A stretch of 64,000 nucleotides of DNA, from contig JAEYPH010000022.1 in NCBI GenBank assembly GCA_023410875.1, positions 11,877 through 75,876 on the forward strand, in the 5' to 3' direction. A program made the position numbers and the translations under genes. Below the pieces are notes generated by a model. That model worked only from the letters and a program-made list of their open reading frames with translations, was not told where the DNA came from and did not search any database. Shown here in pieces: positions 24,356-33,227 of the stretch (position 1 is its first letter; every line of letters begins with the position of its first letter). The stretch is from Bacillota bacterium. GTDB taxonomy: Bacteria > Bacillota > Clostridia > Christensenellales > UMGS416.

Positions 24356-26233
24356 TTAGCTTACCGTGGGTGCTGGCGTTGACGTTGGTGTTGGTGTTGG
24401 CGTGCGCGTAGCCGTAGGCCTAGGGGTACGGGTAGGTTTGGCGGTAGATGACGGGTCTGGGCTGGCGGTAGGCTCGCCGGACTCGCCGGGCGTTTCGCTG
24501 GGGTCAGGTGTTGGCGGCGGCGTCTTTTCGACCTCTTCCTTCGCAGCGGCAAAAACAGCGTTGGCCTTGGACTTAAGTTCATCGCTGGCCGCGCCGACGT
24601 TCTTGTAGTCTATGGCATCCACCCGGGCCTGCACCTTGGCGATCAGGTTGTTGATCATGTCTTTTTTGCCCGGCGTTATATAGTCTGTGTATTTGTTCAA
24701 ATTCTCCTGAGCCCATACGATGGCCTGCTGCCCATCGGCAATGGCCGCCTTGCGCTCGCTCACGAGGTTGCTGAGCACCATGTATTCGGTCTCCACATCC
24801 CGCTGCAGCTCATCCAGATCCTCGGTCTTGTGCTTGCTGGCCGCTGCGCTCCAATTGGCGATGGCGCTGTTGAGGCCCGCGGCTTCATCGGCGGAGAAGT
24901 ATCTGGACTCGTTGGCCAACAGCGCCTTGGCCTGGTTCACGATGTTTCTGCCTCTGGCCACCGCTGCGTCCAGCTTGCCTTTCAGGTAGCTGTAGGATTC
25001 CTCCTTGCGGGCAGGCGCGTCCACGCCGAACACTTCCTTGATGATGCGGGCCTTCTCCTTCTGGTCGGCGATCACATAACTGGCGCCCAGGTTCAGCGAC
25101 TTGCCCGGAATCGTGTAGCGCGTGATGGAGCTCATCTCCAAATCCCGGCAGAACCACGCCAGCGCGGCGATCTGCAGGTCGCTCAGATTCGTCGTCACGT
25201 TGTTGCGCAGCGCCTCGTAGAGCTTGGGCACCATGCTGAGCTGCTTCTGCTTCTTGAGCTGTTCGAAGAGGGCCACCATGACCTTCTGCTGGCGGTCCAC
25301 CCGGCCAAAGTCTCCGCCGGTCGTGTGGCGCAGGCGGGCATAGCGCAGCACCAGGTCGCCGCTTAAGTTGATTGGGCCGGGCACAAAGTGGTAATTGTCC
25401 ACGACGAGGTCCAGATCCATGTTGTAATACAGGCCGTGGGGCAGCGAATTTACAAGATCCTTGACCAGGTCCATATCGAATACGACGTAATAGTCGATGG
25501 GGATGCCACCCATGAAATTGCTGACCGTATTCAGCGAATAATCCAGACCCTTCCTCTTCAGGCCGCCGCCATAGCTGAAAGCGGCGTTGATCCGGTTGTA
25601 CCCGCTGCCTTTGCCCTTGTCGTTATAAATGCGGGTGTACGTATCCCGTGGGACGGACACGATGGACACTTTCTTGGTCTGCAAATCCACCGAGAACAGC
25701 ATGATGCAATCGGTACGGGCATTCATGCCCTGCCGTATGCGCTCCTGGTCAAGGTCCATGCCCAGTATCACGATGTTGAGATGGTTGGAGTCAAACTGAT
25801 AATCCACCGGCGTCTCTGAAGGTGTCGGTTCCACCGTGGGGGCCAGGGTTTCCTCAGGCTCCTCTTCCGGCGTAGCGGTCTCTTCCCAGCCAATGAGAGC
25901 GGTGGCCGTGGCTGTGGGAGCAGTCGTGGGAACAGGCGTAAAGAGCTCCTGCGGATGGTTGATGAGCGATACAACGCGCGCGGCCAGCGCAACGCCGCCG
26001 CCCAGAATCACGAGCACGGCCCCTAGTACAATGGCCAGCCTGTATTTGTTTCGGCGCGAAGGGGGCTTACCCTCCTCCCGCCCCCGCGTGGCTCTAGAGG
26101 CGTTCTTCTTTGGCTGCTCCGGCACGGCCATGGCGTCGGGCTGGGCCTGCTGGGCGCGACGGCTGGCGCTGCGCGGGCTGCGCGGCGTCTCCGGCTCCTG
26201 CGGAATGTGGCTGTCGTTGAAATCGTCTGACAC
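24356..26233 (-). CDS. LytR-CpsA-Psr (LCP) family protein with Pro/Thr tail
   Basis: 625 residues. A charged cytoplasmic N-terminus (1-63), a membrane helix (about 64-88) and a Pro/Thr/Glu linker (about 98-145) lead to the LCP domain (about 150-400). That domain has LGMDLDQERIRQGMNARTDCIMLFS, VPRDTY and the conserved RYARLRHTTGGDFGRVDRQQ. LCP enzymes attach anionic polymers to peptidoglycan. A helical, coiled-coil-like region (about 410-570) and a second Pro/Thr tail are unusual additions. The start is GTG at 26233 with AGAGGAG upstream. Confidence 0.93.
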   Translation of the reverse strand: MSDDFNDSHIPQEPETPRSPRSASRRAQQAQPDAMAVPEQPKKNASRATRGREEGKPPSRRNKYRLAIVLGAVLVILGGGVALAARVVSLINHPQELFTPVPTTAPTATATALIGWEETATPEEEPEETLAPTVEPTPSETPVDYQFDSNHLNIVILGMDLDQERIRQGMNARTDCIMLFSVDLQTKKVSIVSVPRDTYTRIYNDKGKGSGYNRINAAFSYGGGLKRKGLDYSLNTVSNFMGGIPIDYYVVFDMDLVKDLVNSLPHGLYYNMDLDLVVDNYHFVPGPINLSGDLVLRYARLRHTTGGDFGRVDRQQKVMVALFEQLKKQKQLSMVPKLYEALRNNVTTNLSDLQIAALAWFCRDLEMSSITRYTIPGKSLNLGASYVIADQKEKARIIKEVFGVDAPARKEESYSYLKGKLDAAVARGRNIVNQAKALLANESRYFSADEAAGLNSAIANWSAAASKHKTEDLDELQRDVETEYMVLSNLVSERKAAIADGQQAIVWAQENLNKYTDYITPGKKDMINNLIAKVQARVDAIDYKNVGAASDELKSKANAVFAAAKEEVEKTPPPTPDPSETPGESGEPTASPDPSSTAKPTRTPRPTATRTPTPTPTSTPAPTVS

Positions 26234-26275
26234 GGTTGCTCCTCTTAGGTACGTACAGATTTTGATTCATAGCCG

Positions 26276-26304
26276 ATTATGCGATTTTTTACAAGTTAAG
26301 TCAA
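26276..26304 (-). promoter_or_regulatory. Promoter of the LCP gene
   Basis: TTGACT (26304-26299) and CATAAT (26281-26276), 17 bp apart on the minus strand, 43 bp before the GTG start. Confidence 0.65.
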
Positions 26305-26351
26305 TGTTTTTATATTAAGACTACCACAAGATTCGGTTGGTTCCATTCCCC

Positions 26352-27494
26352 TCACAAAACCTGTGCGATAAGCTCCCGCACTCGCTCCGGAGCCAGCGCA
26401 ACAGGGTTGCCGCCCATGCTGGAGGACACCGCCCCCCGCAGCTGCTCCAGCAGCTGCGGCGTGGGTTGCGCAGCGTTCAGCCGCTGGGGAATGCCCAACT
26501 GCTGTGTAATGCCGGCCAGAAAGTCATCCACGGCGCGGGCGCAATCCACGGGGTCAGCATAGCCGACGCCGGCCAGCGCGCGGCACAGCGGCGCGGCCTT
26601 GGCCCCGGCATGGGGTATGTTGATGGCCAGCACCGGTCGCAGCAGCACCGCGCAGGCCAGCCCGTGGGGCGCGCCCAGCACCGCGCCCAGCGCCGCGGCG
26701 ATGCCGTGCACCGCGCCCAGCCCGGCGTTGGCCAGGCAGATGCCGCTCATCAGGCTGCCATAGGACATATGCTCCCGGGCATCCAGATCTTCCCCATCGG
26801 CGAATGCGCGGGGCAGCGCCGCCGCCACAGCTGGCAGTGCGTCCAGCGCCAGCGCATCGGTGACGGGCTGGGCCTTGCGCGTCAGATACGCTTCGATGAG
26901 CTGCGTCAGCGCATCCATGCCGCTGGCGGCGGTCACGGAGGCTGGCGCGCCTACGCACAGCGCCGGGTCTACAACAGCCACGGCAGCCAGCAGCCGGTCG
27001 CTGCGGAAGCTGCTCTTGTAGCCGCGCTGGGCGTCGGAGATCACGGCGTTCTTGGTCACTTCTGCGCCGGTGCCCGCCGTGGTGGGGATGGCCACAAAGG
27101 GCAGCGGCGCGTGCACGATCTGCGCGCCGATACCAACGCCCTCCAGATAATCCACAACGGACCCTTCATTGGTGGCCATGGCCGCGGCGGCCTTGGCGGC
27201 GTCGATGGCGCTGCCGCCGCCCAGGCCGATGATGGCGTCGCAGCGATGCTCGCGGGCTTTTGCCGAGACAGCGTGCACGGTCTGCGGGCTGGGCTCCCCC
27301 GCCACGCCGTCATACACCCAAGCCTGCAGCCCCGCCGCGGCCAGCGCCTCGGCAAGTTTCCGGGCGTGCTCGCGCTGCGAGCCGCCGGTCACGATCAAAA
27401 AGCGGCTGCCCAACTCCGCCGCCCAAGTGGGCACGCGGGCAAATTCACCGCGTCCAAACCAGATTTTTCTGGGCATCGTAAGAGATAAGTTCAT
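26352..27494 (-). CDS. Iron-containing alcohol dehydrogenase
   Basis: 380 residues of the group III Fe-ADH family. The N-terminal nucleotide domain has GGGSAIDAAK (near 95-104). The metal-binding helical domain carries a family-type HGIAAALGAVLGAPHGLACA segment and an upstream Asp in SGMDALTQLIEAY. Likely reduces a short-chain aldehyde or oxidises an alcohol or diol; substrate unknown. M at 27494 was chosen since AAAGG lies 8 bp upstream and IWFGRG follows at the family-typical distance. The frame is open 40 codons further through the promoter region of folT, which is divergent. Confidence 0.92.
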   Translation of the reverse strand: MNLSLTMPRKIWFGRGEFARVPTWAAELGSRFLIVTGGSQREHARKLAEALAAAGLQAWVYDGVAGEPSPQTVHAVSAKAREHRCDAIIGLGGGSAIDAAKAAAAMATNEGSVVDYLEGVGIGAQIVHAPLPFVAIPTTAGTGAEVTKNAVISDAQRGYKSSFRSDRLLAAVAVVDPALCVGAPASVTAASGMDALTQLIEAYLTRKAQPVTDALALDALPAVAAALPRAFADGEDLDAREHMSYGSLMSGICLANAGLGAVHGIAAALGAVLGAPHGLACAVLLRPVLAINIPHAGAKAAPLCRALAGVGYADPVDCARAVDDFLAGITQQLGIPQRLNAAQPTPQLLEQLRGAVSSSMGGNPVALAPERVRELIAQVL

Positions 27495-27521
27495 TGTTCT
27501 AACCTTTCTGCGTTGGACGAA

Positions 27522-27549
27522 TTGACAAGCGCTCCCTGCCTGATAGAAT
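27522..27549 (+). promoter_or_regulatory. Promoter of the folT-like gene
   Basis: TTGACA (27522-27527), 16 bp, TAGAAT (27544-27549). The leader of about 90 nt holds a CTCAGA/TCTGAG hairpin. It was inspected for a tetrahydrofolate riboswitch and none was recognised. Confidence 0.6.
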
Positions 27550-27645
27550 GATACCACAAACACAACGGTGACAATAATAGATTGGATGATAAGAATCTCA
27601 GACTGTTTTAACATCTGAGGTTAAAATATGAAGGAGGACGGAATC

Positions 27646-28272
27646 TTGGAGAATCGCAACAAACGTTTGATCTGGCTGGTCAGCTGCGCGCTGATGGTGG
27701 CGCTGGGCGTGGTGCTGAAAACCCTTCTGGCTATCGATCTAGGGCCAACTTTAAGGCTGAGCTTCGCCCTGGTGCCGGCGATGACGACAGGCATACTCTT
27801 TGGACCCCTGAGCGGCTTTATCGTCGGCGCACTAATCGATACGATTGGGTATGTCATCAAACCTACAGGCCCCTGGATCATCTCTACGCTTCTGGCCTTC
27901 GGCTTGAGCGGCGTATTTCCCGCACTGTTTGTGTCTCATTTTTCCATCAAACGCGAGACGCTCGACGGCTCCACCTTCGTGGAATACACGCGAACGCCGA
28001 ATCTCGAATCCGTGCGCACATACTGGCGGCTACAGATTGGCGTGCTCATTTCCCAGATCGTGTGTTCCATGGGCATCAACACGCTGGGCTTTGCTTTGGC
28101 CGGCGGCAAGGGCTTTTTCGTACTGCTTGCCACCCGCTGGCCCGCGGCGCTGATTATGGCCTTCGTCTATCCGCTGGTGATCCTGGCCGTTGTGCGCGCC
28201 TGGAAGATGGTGTTCAAAGGTCTGCCCGGCACCGACTGGCGGCTGGGCGCCAAGACCGCAAAGACAGTCTGA
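27646..28272 (+). CDS. folT: ECF transporter substrate-binding subunit, FolT-like
   Basis: 208 residues with about six membrane helices, typical of an S component of energy-coupling-factor vitamin transporters. The order LVSCALMVALGVVLK, LRLSFALVPAMTTGILFGPLSGFIVGALIDTIGY (split over 20-75) and the late TRWPAALIMAFVYP matches folate-type S components. It would associate with a shared EcfA/T module encoded elsewhere. The start is TTG at 27646 because AAGGAGG lies 8 bp upstream; the ATG at 27628 lies before that site and has none. Folate specificity is inferred from family resemblance. Confidence 0.85.
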   Translation: MENRNKRLIWLVSCALMVALGVVLKTLLAIDLGPTLRLSFALVPAMTTGILFGPLSGFIVGALIDTIGYVIKPTGPWIISTLLAFGLSGVFPALFVSHFSIKRETLDGSTFVEYTRTPNLESVRTYWRLQIGVLISQIVCSMGINTLGFALAGGKGFFVLLATRWPAALIMAFVYPLVILAVVRAWKMVFKGLPGTDWRLGAKTAKTV

Positions 28273-28290
28273 ACCCTTGCTGCCATATGC

Positions 28291-28324
28291 AAAGCCCCGA
28301 ACCGCGGTCGCGGTTCGGGGCTTT
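28291..28324. terminator. Strong bidirectional terminator
   Basis: Perfect 16-bp stem (AAAGCCCCGAACCGCG and complement) with a two-base loop, followed by TGCTTGCT. It serves folT (plus) and the CapA-like gene (minus). Confidence 0.92.
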
Positions 28325-28340
28325 TGCTTGCTGTATATGC

Positions 28341-29732
28341 TCAGCGAACCAAAGTCGCACCGTCCTCACCCAGCAAATCAACGGTCTCTTCCCACGCGGC
28401 CTTGATGCGCTTTTTTGCCTTAGCGGTCAGCGTGGAGAGCAGCTCGTCGTTGTCCACATATCTGGCGATGGGCAGCACGCGATAAGTCTTCTCGTCGTCC
28501 AGATACACCCAGGTGGGCACATAGCCGGCGCTCTGCACCGTGATGGCGTTGGTGGCCAGGTCCCGGCTGAACGTCACGTTGAGGATCATGCCGGTGTCCT
28601 GATACTGGAACTGCTGGTTGGAGATGAAGTTGCCCAGCGAATAAGCCACGAGGCCATTGTACGTGGAGCCATCCTCGCGGGTGACCTCCAGACGTTCGAT
28701 CTTCTGCAGCACATGGGGATGGCTGCCTATCACGGCATCGGCGCCGTATTCCAGTATGCTTTTGGCCTGGCTCTGCATCTTGGCGGAGGGCGCGCGGGCT
28801 TTCTCCGCGCCCCAATGCGGGCACACGATGACGACCTGCGCGCCGGCCTCCCTGGCCCGCTGAATGTCCTTCTTGATCGTCGGCAGGTCGATGATCTTCA
28901 TGCTGAAGGATTTCTCGATGGTCCGGTTGGAGCCGTAGGAATAGGCCAGCACGGCCACCTTGGTGCTCTTGACGTCCACGATCAGCGGCGTGTTGGCTGA
29001 ATCTTTGTCCAGAAAGGTACCGGTGGCGGGGATGCCCGCCTCGGCCAGAGTCTCCAGCGTGCGCTTGACGCCATACCAGCCGCGGTCCTGAGAGTGGTTG
29101 TTGGAGGTCGTCAAAAGGTCGAAGCCCGCGCCCTTGAGCGCGTCCAGTATGCTGTCCGGCGTATTGAAAGCCGGATAGCCGCTGTACTTCTTGTCCGCGC
29201 CGGAAAGCGTCGTCTCCAGATTGCCCATGGTCAGGTCCGCCGGCGACAGCAGATCGGTGATCTCGCTGTAGTTCTCGGTGAAGTCGTAGGTCTTCGTGTC
29301 CTTGTCATAGGCCGAAGTCAACTGAGGTTCGTGGGCCATGATGTCGCCCACGACGCTGATGGAGATTTCCTCGGACGTCGGCGGCGTCGGGGTGGGCTCC
29401 GGCGTGGGTGTAGGGGTGGACTCCGGCGTCGGCGTGGGCGTCGCGGTGGGCGTGGCCGTGGCCTCCAGCATGGCGGAGGGTTCCGGCGTGGGCGTGGATG
29501 CGCCACCCAGCAGCCCGGTCAGATCGTCGCGGAACATCCAGACGCTAAAGACCAGCACGGCCAGCACCGCTACCCCCAGCAGCGTCACAAATATCCTGGA
29601 GCCGCCTCCGCCGGAAGGCCGTCCAGGCTGATCGTTGTGATAACGCTCCCGCGCACCCCGACGGGACCCGCGGTCCCCGGAAGAACCGCGGCCACCCCGC
29701 GACCTTCCACGGTAATACGTGTTGTTGGACAA
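28341..29732 (-). CDS. CapA family (poly-gamma-glutamate synthesis type) membrane-anchored protein
   Basis: 463 residues. A basic Arg/Gly-rich cytoplasmic N-terminus, one membrane helix (about 48-67), a Pro/Thr linker (about 78-118) and a calcineurin-like CapA domain (about 123-400). The domain has VVGDIMAHEPQL, TMGNLETTLSG, NNHSQDRG and GSHPHVLQ, which supply metal ligands of this family. It probably acts outside the cell on a polymer or cell-wall substrate; poly-glutamate itself is not shown, since no capBC partners are present. Start is TTG at 29732 with AGGAGGTG 7 bp upstream; a GTG at 29756 overlaps that site and was rejected. Confidence 0.9.
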   Translation of the reverse strand: MSNNTYYRGRSRGGRGSSGDRGSRRGARERYHNDQPGRPSGGGGSRIFVTLLGVAVLAVLVFSVWMFRDDLTGLLGGASTPTPEPSAMLEATATPTATPTPTPESTPTPTPEPTPTPPTSEEISISVVGDIMAHEPQLTSAYDKDTKTYDFTENYSEITDLLSPADLTMGNLETTLSGADKKYSGYPAFNTPDSILDALKGAGFDLLTTSNNHSQDRGWYGVKRTLETLAEAGIPATGTFLDKDSANTPLIVDVKSTKVAVLAYSYGSNRTIEKSFSMKIIDLPTIKKDIQRAREAGAQVVIVCPHWGAEKARAPSAKMQSQAKSILEYGADAVIGSHPHVLQKIERLEVTREDGSTYNGLVAYSLGNFISNQQFQYQDTGMILNVTFSRDLATNAITVQSAGYVPTWVYLDDEKTYRVLPIARYVDNDELLSTLTAKAKKRIKAAWEETVDLLGEDGATLVR

Positions 29733-29775
29733 AAAAACACCTCCTAGAAAGGTCACTGAAGGGATTGTCTGCGGT

Positions 29776-30669
29776 TCAGGGAAACTTGACCCACGGCAAA
29801 ACGATGGGTTCTGCCAGGGCTTCTTTCATGGCAGCCCAAGTAGCGTCGCGGCCGCGCAGCCACACCAGCCAGTCGGCCTGGCTCCAGGCGGCGGTGTCCT
29901 CGCGGTTCAGGCCCTCAAAGCCGTCGGTCAGCGCTGGCAGTTGGGCAAAGAGATCCTCGCCGGACCCGGCGTTGATCTCCTCATAGGCGTAGGGCAGCGC
30001 AAAAGCGCCCAGGCTGTCCAGACGGCGCTGCTTGGCACCTTCAATTGCCGCGGCGCGCTTGGCCTCGAATTCGTCCAGCCACGCAGCCTGCGTGGCGACG
30101 TCGCTCTCGCGGGGCCGCACCGCAGGCTCATACCCCATCACCAGGCAGATCAGCGACATCGTGTAGGGCGTGGGCGCGCCGGCTTCCAGCTTGCCCCGCA
30201 GCATGGGCAGGCTCGCCGCCGTCAGGCCAAACCACCGGGGTGTCAGGCCCTGCTGTTGGAAGAACACCAGATCCTCATAGTCTGTGGAGTTGGGGTCAGC
30301 CAGCTTGGCCAGCACGTCTTGCCGGTAAGCTGCCAGCGCCCGATTGTAGGCATCGTCGGTTTGCGCGTCGTAGCTGGGCCGAGGCGCCAGCGTTGGCGCT
30401 GGCGTGGGCTGGGGCGTGGCGGTGGCCTCGGTTGCGGGAGTTGCGCTCTCAGCGATGGGCGTGGGCTTCGGTGTGGCCGAAGCGTTGGCGGCGCTGTCCG
30501 CGGGCCGGCCAAAGGCGATGGACAGTGCCACAACCAGCGCCAGCAACGCACACATCGCCGCCGGCTGCCAAACGCCGGACCGCGCCCGGTGTGGCTGCTG
30601 CGTTCGGTTGGATTGCTGTGCCCGGCGGGCCATGCGTCCGGTTGCTCTGGAGGGGGTAGATCTCGCCAT
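29776..30669 (-). CDS. Membrane-anchored protein of unknown function
   Basis: 297 residues. Basic N-terminus, one membrane helix (about 36-54), an Ala/Thr/Pro linker (about 62-100) and a C-terminal domain (about 105-297) with many Trp, Ala and Asp residues but no motif I recognise. It lies 43 bp upstream of the CapA-like gene and is probably co-transcribed, so a shared envelope role is likely. The ATG at 30669 has AAAGGA at slightly long spacing; a GTG at 30693 is the alternative start. Confidence 0.7.
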   Translation of the reverse strand: MARSTPSRATGRMARRAQQSNRTQQPHRARSGVWQPAAMCALLALVVALSIAFGRPADSAANASATPKPTPIAESATPATEATATPQPTPAPTLAPRPSYDAQTDDAYNRALAAYRQDVLAKLADPNSTDYEDLVFFQQQGLTPRWFGLTAASLPMLRGKLEAGAPTPYTMSLICLVMGYEPAVRPRESDVATQAAWLDEFEAKRAAAIEGAKQRRLDSLGAFALPYAYEEINAGSGEDLFAQLPALTDGFEGLNREDTAAWSQADWLVWLRGRDATWAAMKEALAEPIVLPWVKFP

Positions 30670-30717
30670 ACTCGCTTTGCGTCCTTTGTGCACAATCGTG
30701 TGGTAGGTACTCCCATA

Positions 30718-30746
30718 ACTTTAGTGTGCGGCCATGCGCTTGTCAA
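30718..30746 (-). promoter_or_regulatory. Promoter of the unknown/CapA operon
   Basis: TTGACA (30746-30741), 17 bp, TAAAGT (30723-30718) on the minus strand. Its -35 is 9 bp from the -35 of a divergent promoter. Confidence 0.65.
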
Positions 30747-30755
30747 CAGGCATGC

Positions 30756-30784
30756 TTGCCAGACGGGGCGGCATCCGATATACT
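30756..30784 (+). promoter_or_regulatory. Promoter of the 93-residue gene
   Basis: TTGCCA (30756-30761), 17 bp, TATACT (30779-30784). Transcription would begin near 30791, 22 bp before the ATG. Confidence 0.7.
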
Positions 30785-30812
30785 TTTTGGGCAACAGGCG
30801 TTGGGAGGCAAG

Positions 30813-31094
30813 ATGGCAAAGATATGGGGCATCCTTCGACAGAAGGAAAAAATCGCGCTGGACACGGTCGTGGAACTGGCGGACGCAGACTTGGACGAGG
30901 CGCTGGATACGCTGTGCCACAAGCTGGACATCCCCCGACCCGTGGTGCTGCGCAAGCATCGCGAAGAGTTCGCCCGGTTCTTCCGCACGCGTTTCACCAA
31001 GGGTGATTTTGTGGAGAGCCTGCCTTATACGACTTTCGAGGTGGAACTGCTTCGCATGAAAAAGAAGGACGCCGAGAAAGATCCAGCTGATTGA
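30813..31094 (+). CDS. Small conserved-looking protein of unknown function
   Basis: 93 residues, highly charged, with no membrane segment. The first half (MAKIWGILRQKEKIALDT, then ADLDEALDTLCHKLDIPRPV) looks helical, and the second ends in a basic tail. Spacing resembles a small DNA- or RNA-binding fold, but no family was recognised. GGGAGG precedes the ATG at 30813; a good promoter lies upstream and a terminator downstream, so it is a well-delimited single gene. Confidence 0.7.
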   Translation: MAKIWGILRQKEKIALDTVVELADADLDEALDTLCHKLDIPRPVVLRKHREEFARFFRTRFTKGDFVESLPYTTFEVELLRMKKKDAEKDPAD

Positions 31095-31124
31095 TACGAA
31101 TAATCAACTAAGAACACAGTAAAA

Positions 31125-31158
31125 AAATCTCCTGCCGACGGATACCGGCAGGAGATTT
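31125..31158. terminator. Bidirectional terminator
   Basis: AAATCTCCTGCCG and its complement (31146-31158) enclose an eight-base loop, preceded by A's and followed by TCTG. It serves the plus gene ending at 31094 and the minus gene ending at 31242. Confidence 0.85.
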
Positions 31159-31241
31159 TCTGTGCTGGGGGCAAGCGTCTGAATCGACGAAACGTCGCAG
31201 CGTTGAAGGCGAAGACTAACCAAAGCTTGTTTTCTGTTAGT

Positions 31242-31448
31242 CTAGTCGTGATCCTTATGCCAGCGCTTGAACAGGATCGTGATGCACCACAGGCCAGCGA
31301 CGCCCACGACCGCATAGATGATGCGGCTGAGCAAGGCAGTCTGCCCGCCAAAGAGCGAGGCCACCAAGTCGTACTTGAACAAACCGACCAACAGCCAGTT
31401 CAGTGCGCCAATGATCACAAGAGTCAGTGCGAACTTATCAAATGCCAT
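31242..31448 (-). CDS. DUF378 small membrane protein
   Basis: 68 residues with two membrane helices (about 5-24 and 36-58). ALNWLLVGLFKYDLVA and a later GLW are the DUF378 signature. Function unknown; members are often stress-associated, which is not shown here. M at 31448 follows AAGGAG by 11 bp; a GTG overlapping that site was rejected. Confidence 0.88.
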   Translation of the reverse strand: MAFDKFALTLVIIGALNWLLVGLFKYDLVASLFGGQTALLSRIIYAVVGVAGLWCITILFKRWHKDHD

Positions 31449-31539
31449 CAGAAAAGTCACTCCTTACTAACGATTGAGCCTATTCTTTCCTGTGACCGCA
31501 AGCTTTATGATGTTCTGGCAGAAAATACCTGAAGTCGGC

Positions 31540-32352
31540 TTAGACCCACTCATTCAAGCGCGCATGGAGGAAAACCAACTCCCGCTCATAGTGGGCAAGA
31601 TGCCCCTCCTGCACCATCTTAACGAACGCAGCCTCGCCGGCGGTGGCCCGTTCCCGCAAGGTGTCGCACAGCGCCAACACCCGCTGGGCGATGGCCATTT
31701 CGAAGCCATCGGGCATCGGCATGCCGTAGGATTCAAAGAACAAGGCAACCCGCCGCCGGCGGTCTTGGCTATGCAACCTCTCATCGTATGGTATTGTACC
31801 AGTCGAATGGCACAGTGGCTGGAACCCCGCCAGCGGAACCGCCGTATACAGCGCATAGGCGATGTCCCAAACGCGCGGACCAGGAGCTGCCATGTCAAAA
31901 TCGATCAGCGCTATCGGTTCGCCCTGCCGGAACACGAAGTTGTAGGGGGCCGCGTCGTTGTGGCAAATCACCTCGTTGCGCCACGGGCTCAAGTAGTGCG
32001 ACGGCCGCTCAGGCTGTTGCGTGGCCAGCCGCTCAGTGGCGTCGTGGTACTGGCGCAACAACCGCGCCATGCCCGCCAGCGCCCCATCGGTCCACATGTA
32101 TGGCGGGTTGTCCGGGTAATCATTGCCGGGTACCTCGCCGGGGAGAAAGCGAAAGATGTCCCGCCCGGCTTCATCGGTCCCGAGAAAGGCAGGAGCGCCT
32201 TCAAAACCCCGCTCCTGCAGCGCTTTCAACAGCGGGTACACCAGCGAATTGCCGCTGGGCTGCCTGCGCACGGTATCGCCCACGCGCGTCACCGCATTTA
32301 CATTGCCGCCCGCCAGTACTTCCTCCTCGATACGCCGCGCCTCATGCTCCAT
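31540..32352 (-). CDS. Aminoglycoside-phosphotransferase-fold kinase
   Basis: 270 residues of the APH/choline-kinase fold. The catalytic loop is ICHNDAAPYNFVF and the metal-binding motif is IDFDMA, followed by WDIAYAL. The substrate could be a sugar, amino alcohol or antibiotic; nothing here shows drug resistance. It starts 3 bp after the SDR gene and is probably in one operon with it and with the unknown gene at 33992. The N-terminal ATP-binding lobe is short and begins NVNAVTRVGDTVRR. Confidence 0.88.
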   Translation of the reverse strand: MEHEARRIEEEVLAGGNVNAVTRVGDTVRRQPSGNSLVYPLLKALQERGFEGAPAFLGTDEAGRDIFRFLPGEVPGNDYPDNPPYMWTDGALAGMARLLRQYHDATERLATQQPERPSHYLSPWRNEVICHNDAAPYNFVFRQGEPIALIDFDMAAPGPRVWDIAYALYTAVPLAGFQPLCHSTGTIPYDERLHSQDRRRRVALFFESYGMPMPDGFEMAIAQRVLALCDTLRERATAGEAAFVKMVQEGHLAHYERELVFLHARLNEWV

Positions 32353-32355
32353 GTG

Positions 32356-33171
32356 TCAGATCGAATAGGTCGAGAATCCGCCGTCCACCGTGAGCACCGA
32401 GCCGGTCACGAAGCTGGCGGCGTCGCTGCACAGGTAAACCACCGCGCCCACGAGCTCCTCCGGGCGTCCGTAGCGGTTCATCGGCGTCTGGGCCAGGATG
32501 TGCCTGCCCCGCGCCGTGGGCTCGCCGGTGTTGCGGTCGGTCAGCAGATAGCGGTTCTGGTCGGTCAGCAGAAAGCCCGGCGCGATGGCGTTCACGCGGA
32601 TGTGCTTGCTGACGTTGAGGCAGAACCAGCCGGCCAGCCACTGGGTGAAGTTGACGACGGCGGCCTTGGCTGCGCCGTAACCGGCCACGTTGGTCAGCGG
32701 CCGGATGCCGCCCATGGAAGCGACGTTGAGGATGCAGCCCTTGCCCTGGGCCGCCATGGGCTCGCCGAAGACCTGGCTGGGCAGCACAGTGCCCAGCAGG
32801 TTCAGGTCGAACACCTCGCGCAGCGCCACCTCGCTAAGCTGGAAAAACGAGCGCTCGGCGGACGTGGTGGCCTCCGGCCTGTTGCCGCCGGCGCCGTTGA
32901 TGAGCACGTCCACGCGGCCCCAGCGGGCCATGACGGCATCTCTTGCCTTCACGAGAGAATCCCGATCGGTCACGTCGCAGGGCAGCCCGATGGCGTCGCC
33001 GCCCTTATCATTGAGCTCCTGGGCCAGCACCTCGGCCTTGGACGCGGTGCGGTTGAGTATGGCGATGGCCGCGCCCAGCTCGCTCAGCTCCCGGGCCATC
33101 TCGGCGCACAGGATGCCCGAGCCGCCGGTGATCACGAACACCTTGCCAGCCACGCTGAAATCCGGTTTCAT
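32356..33171 (-). CDS. SDR oxidoreductase, D-mannonate/fructuronate-type
   Basis: 271 residues, classical short-chain dehydrogenase. NAD(P)-binding TGGSGILCAEMA (15-26), NGAGG (near 91-95), catalytic Ser in NVASMGG, and YGAAK with the active Tyr and Lys. The C-terminal RYLLTD..TGEPTARGRHILAQTP insert is like that of SDR-type D-mannonate oxidoreductases (hexuronate pathway), but uxuA or other hexuronate genes are not nearby, so the substrate is inferred only. GGAGG precedes the ATG. Confidence 0.85.
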   Translation of the reverse strand: MKPDFSVAGKVFVITGGSGILCAEMARELSELGAAIAILNRTASKAEVLAQELNDKGGDAIGLPCDVTDRDSLVKARDAVMARWGRVDVLINGAGGNRPEATTSAERSFFQLSEVALREVFDLNLLGTVLPSQVFGEPMAAQGKGCILNVASMGGIRPLTNVAGYGAAKAAVVNFTQWLAGWFCLNVSKHIRVNAIAPGFLLTDQNRYLLTDRNTGEPTARGRHILAQTPMNRYGRPEELVGAVVYLCSDAASFVTGSVLTVDGGFSTYSI

Positions 33172-33227
33172 ATCGTTTCTCCTCCGTCAGTAATGAATAC
33201 GAAAGCAAAATGGGCCGAAGGCCCGCG

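Noticed and set aside
27550..27645. Tetrahydrofolate riboswitch before the folT-like gene
   Set aside because: The conserved riboswitch sequence blocks were not found; only a simple CTCAGA/TCTGAG hairpin is present.
31540..32352. Aminoglycoside resistance gene
   Set aside because: Only the kinase fold is evident; such proteins have many substrates and the operon context is metabolic.
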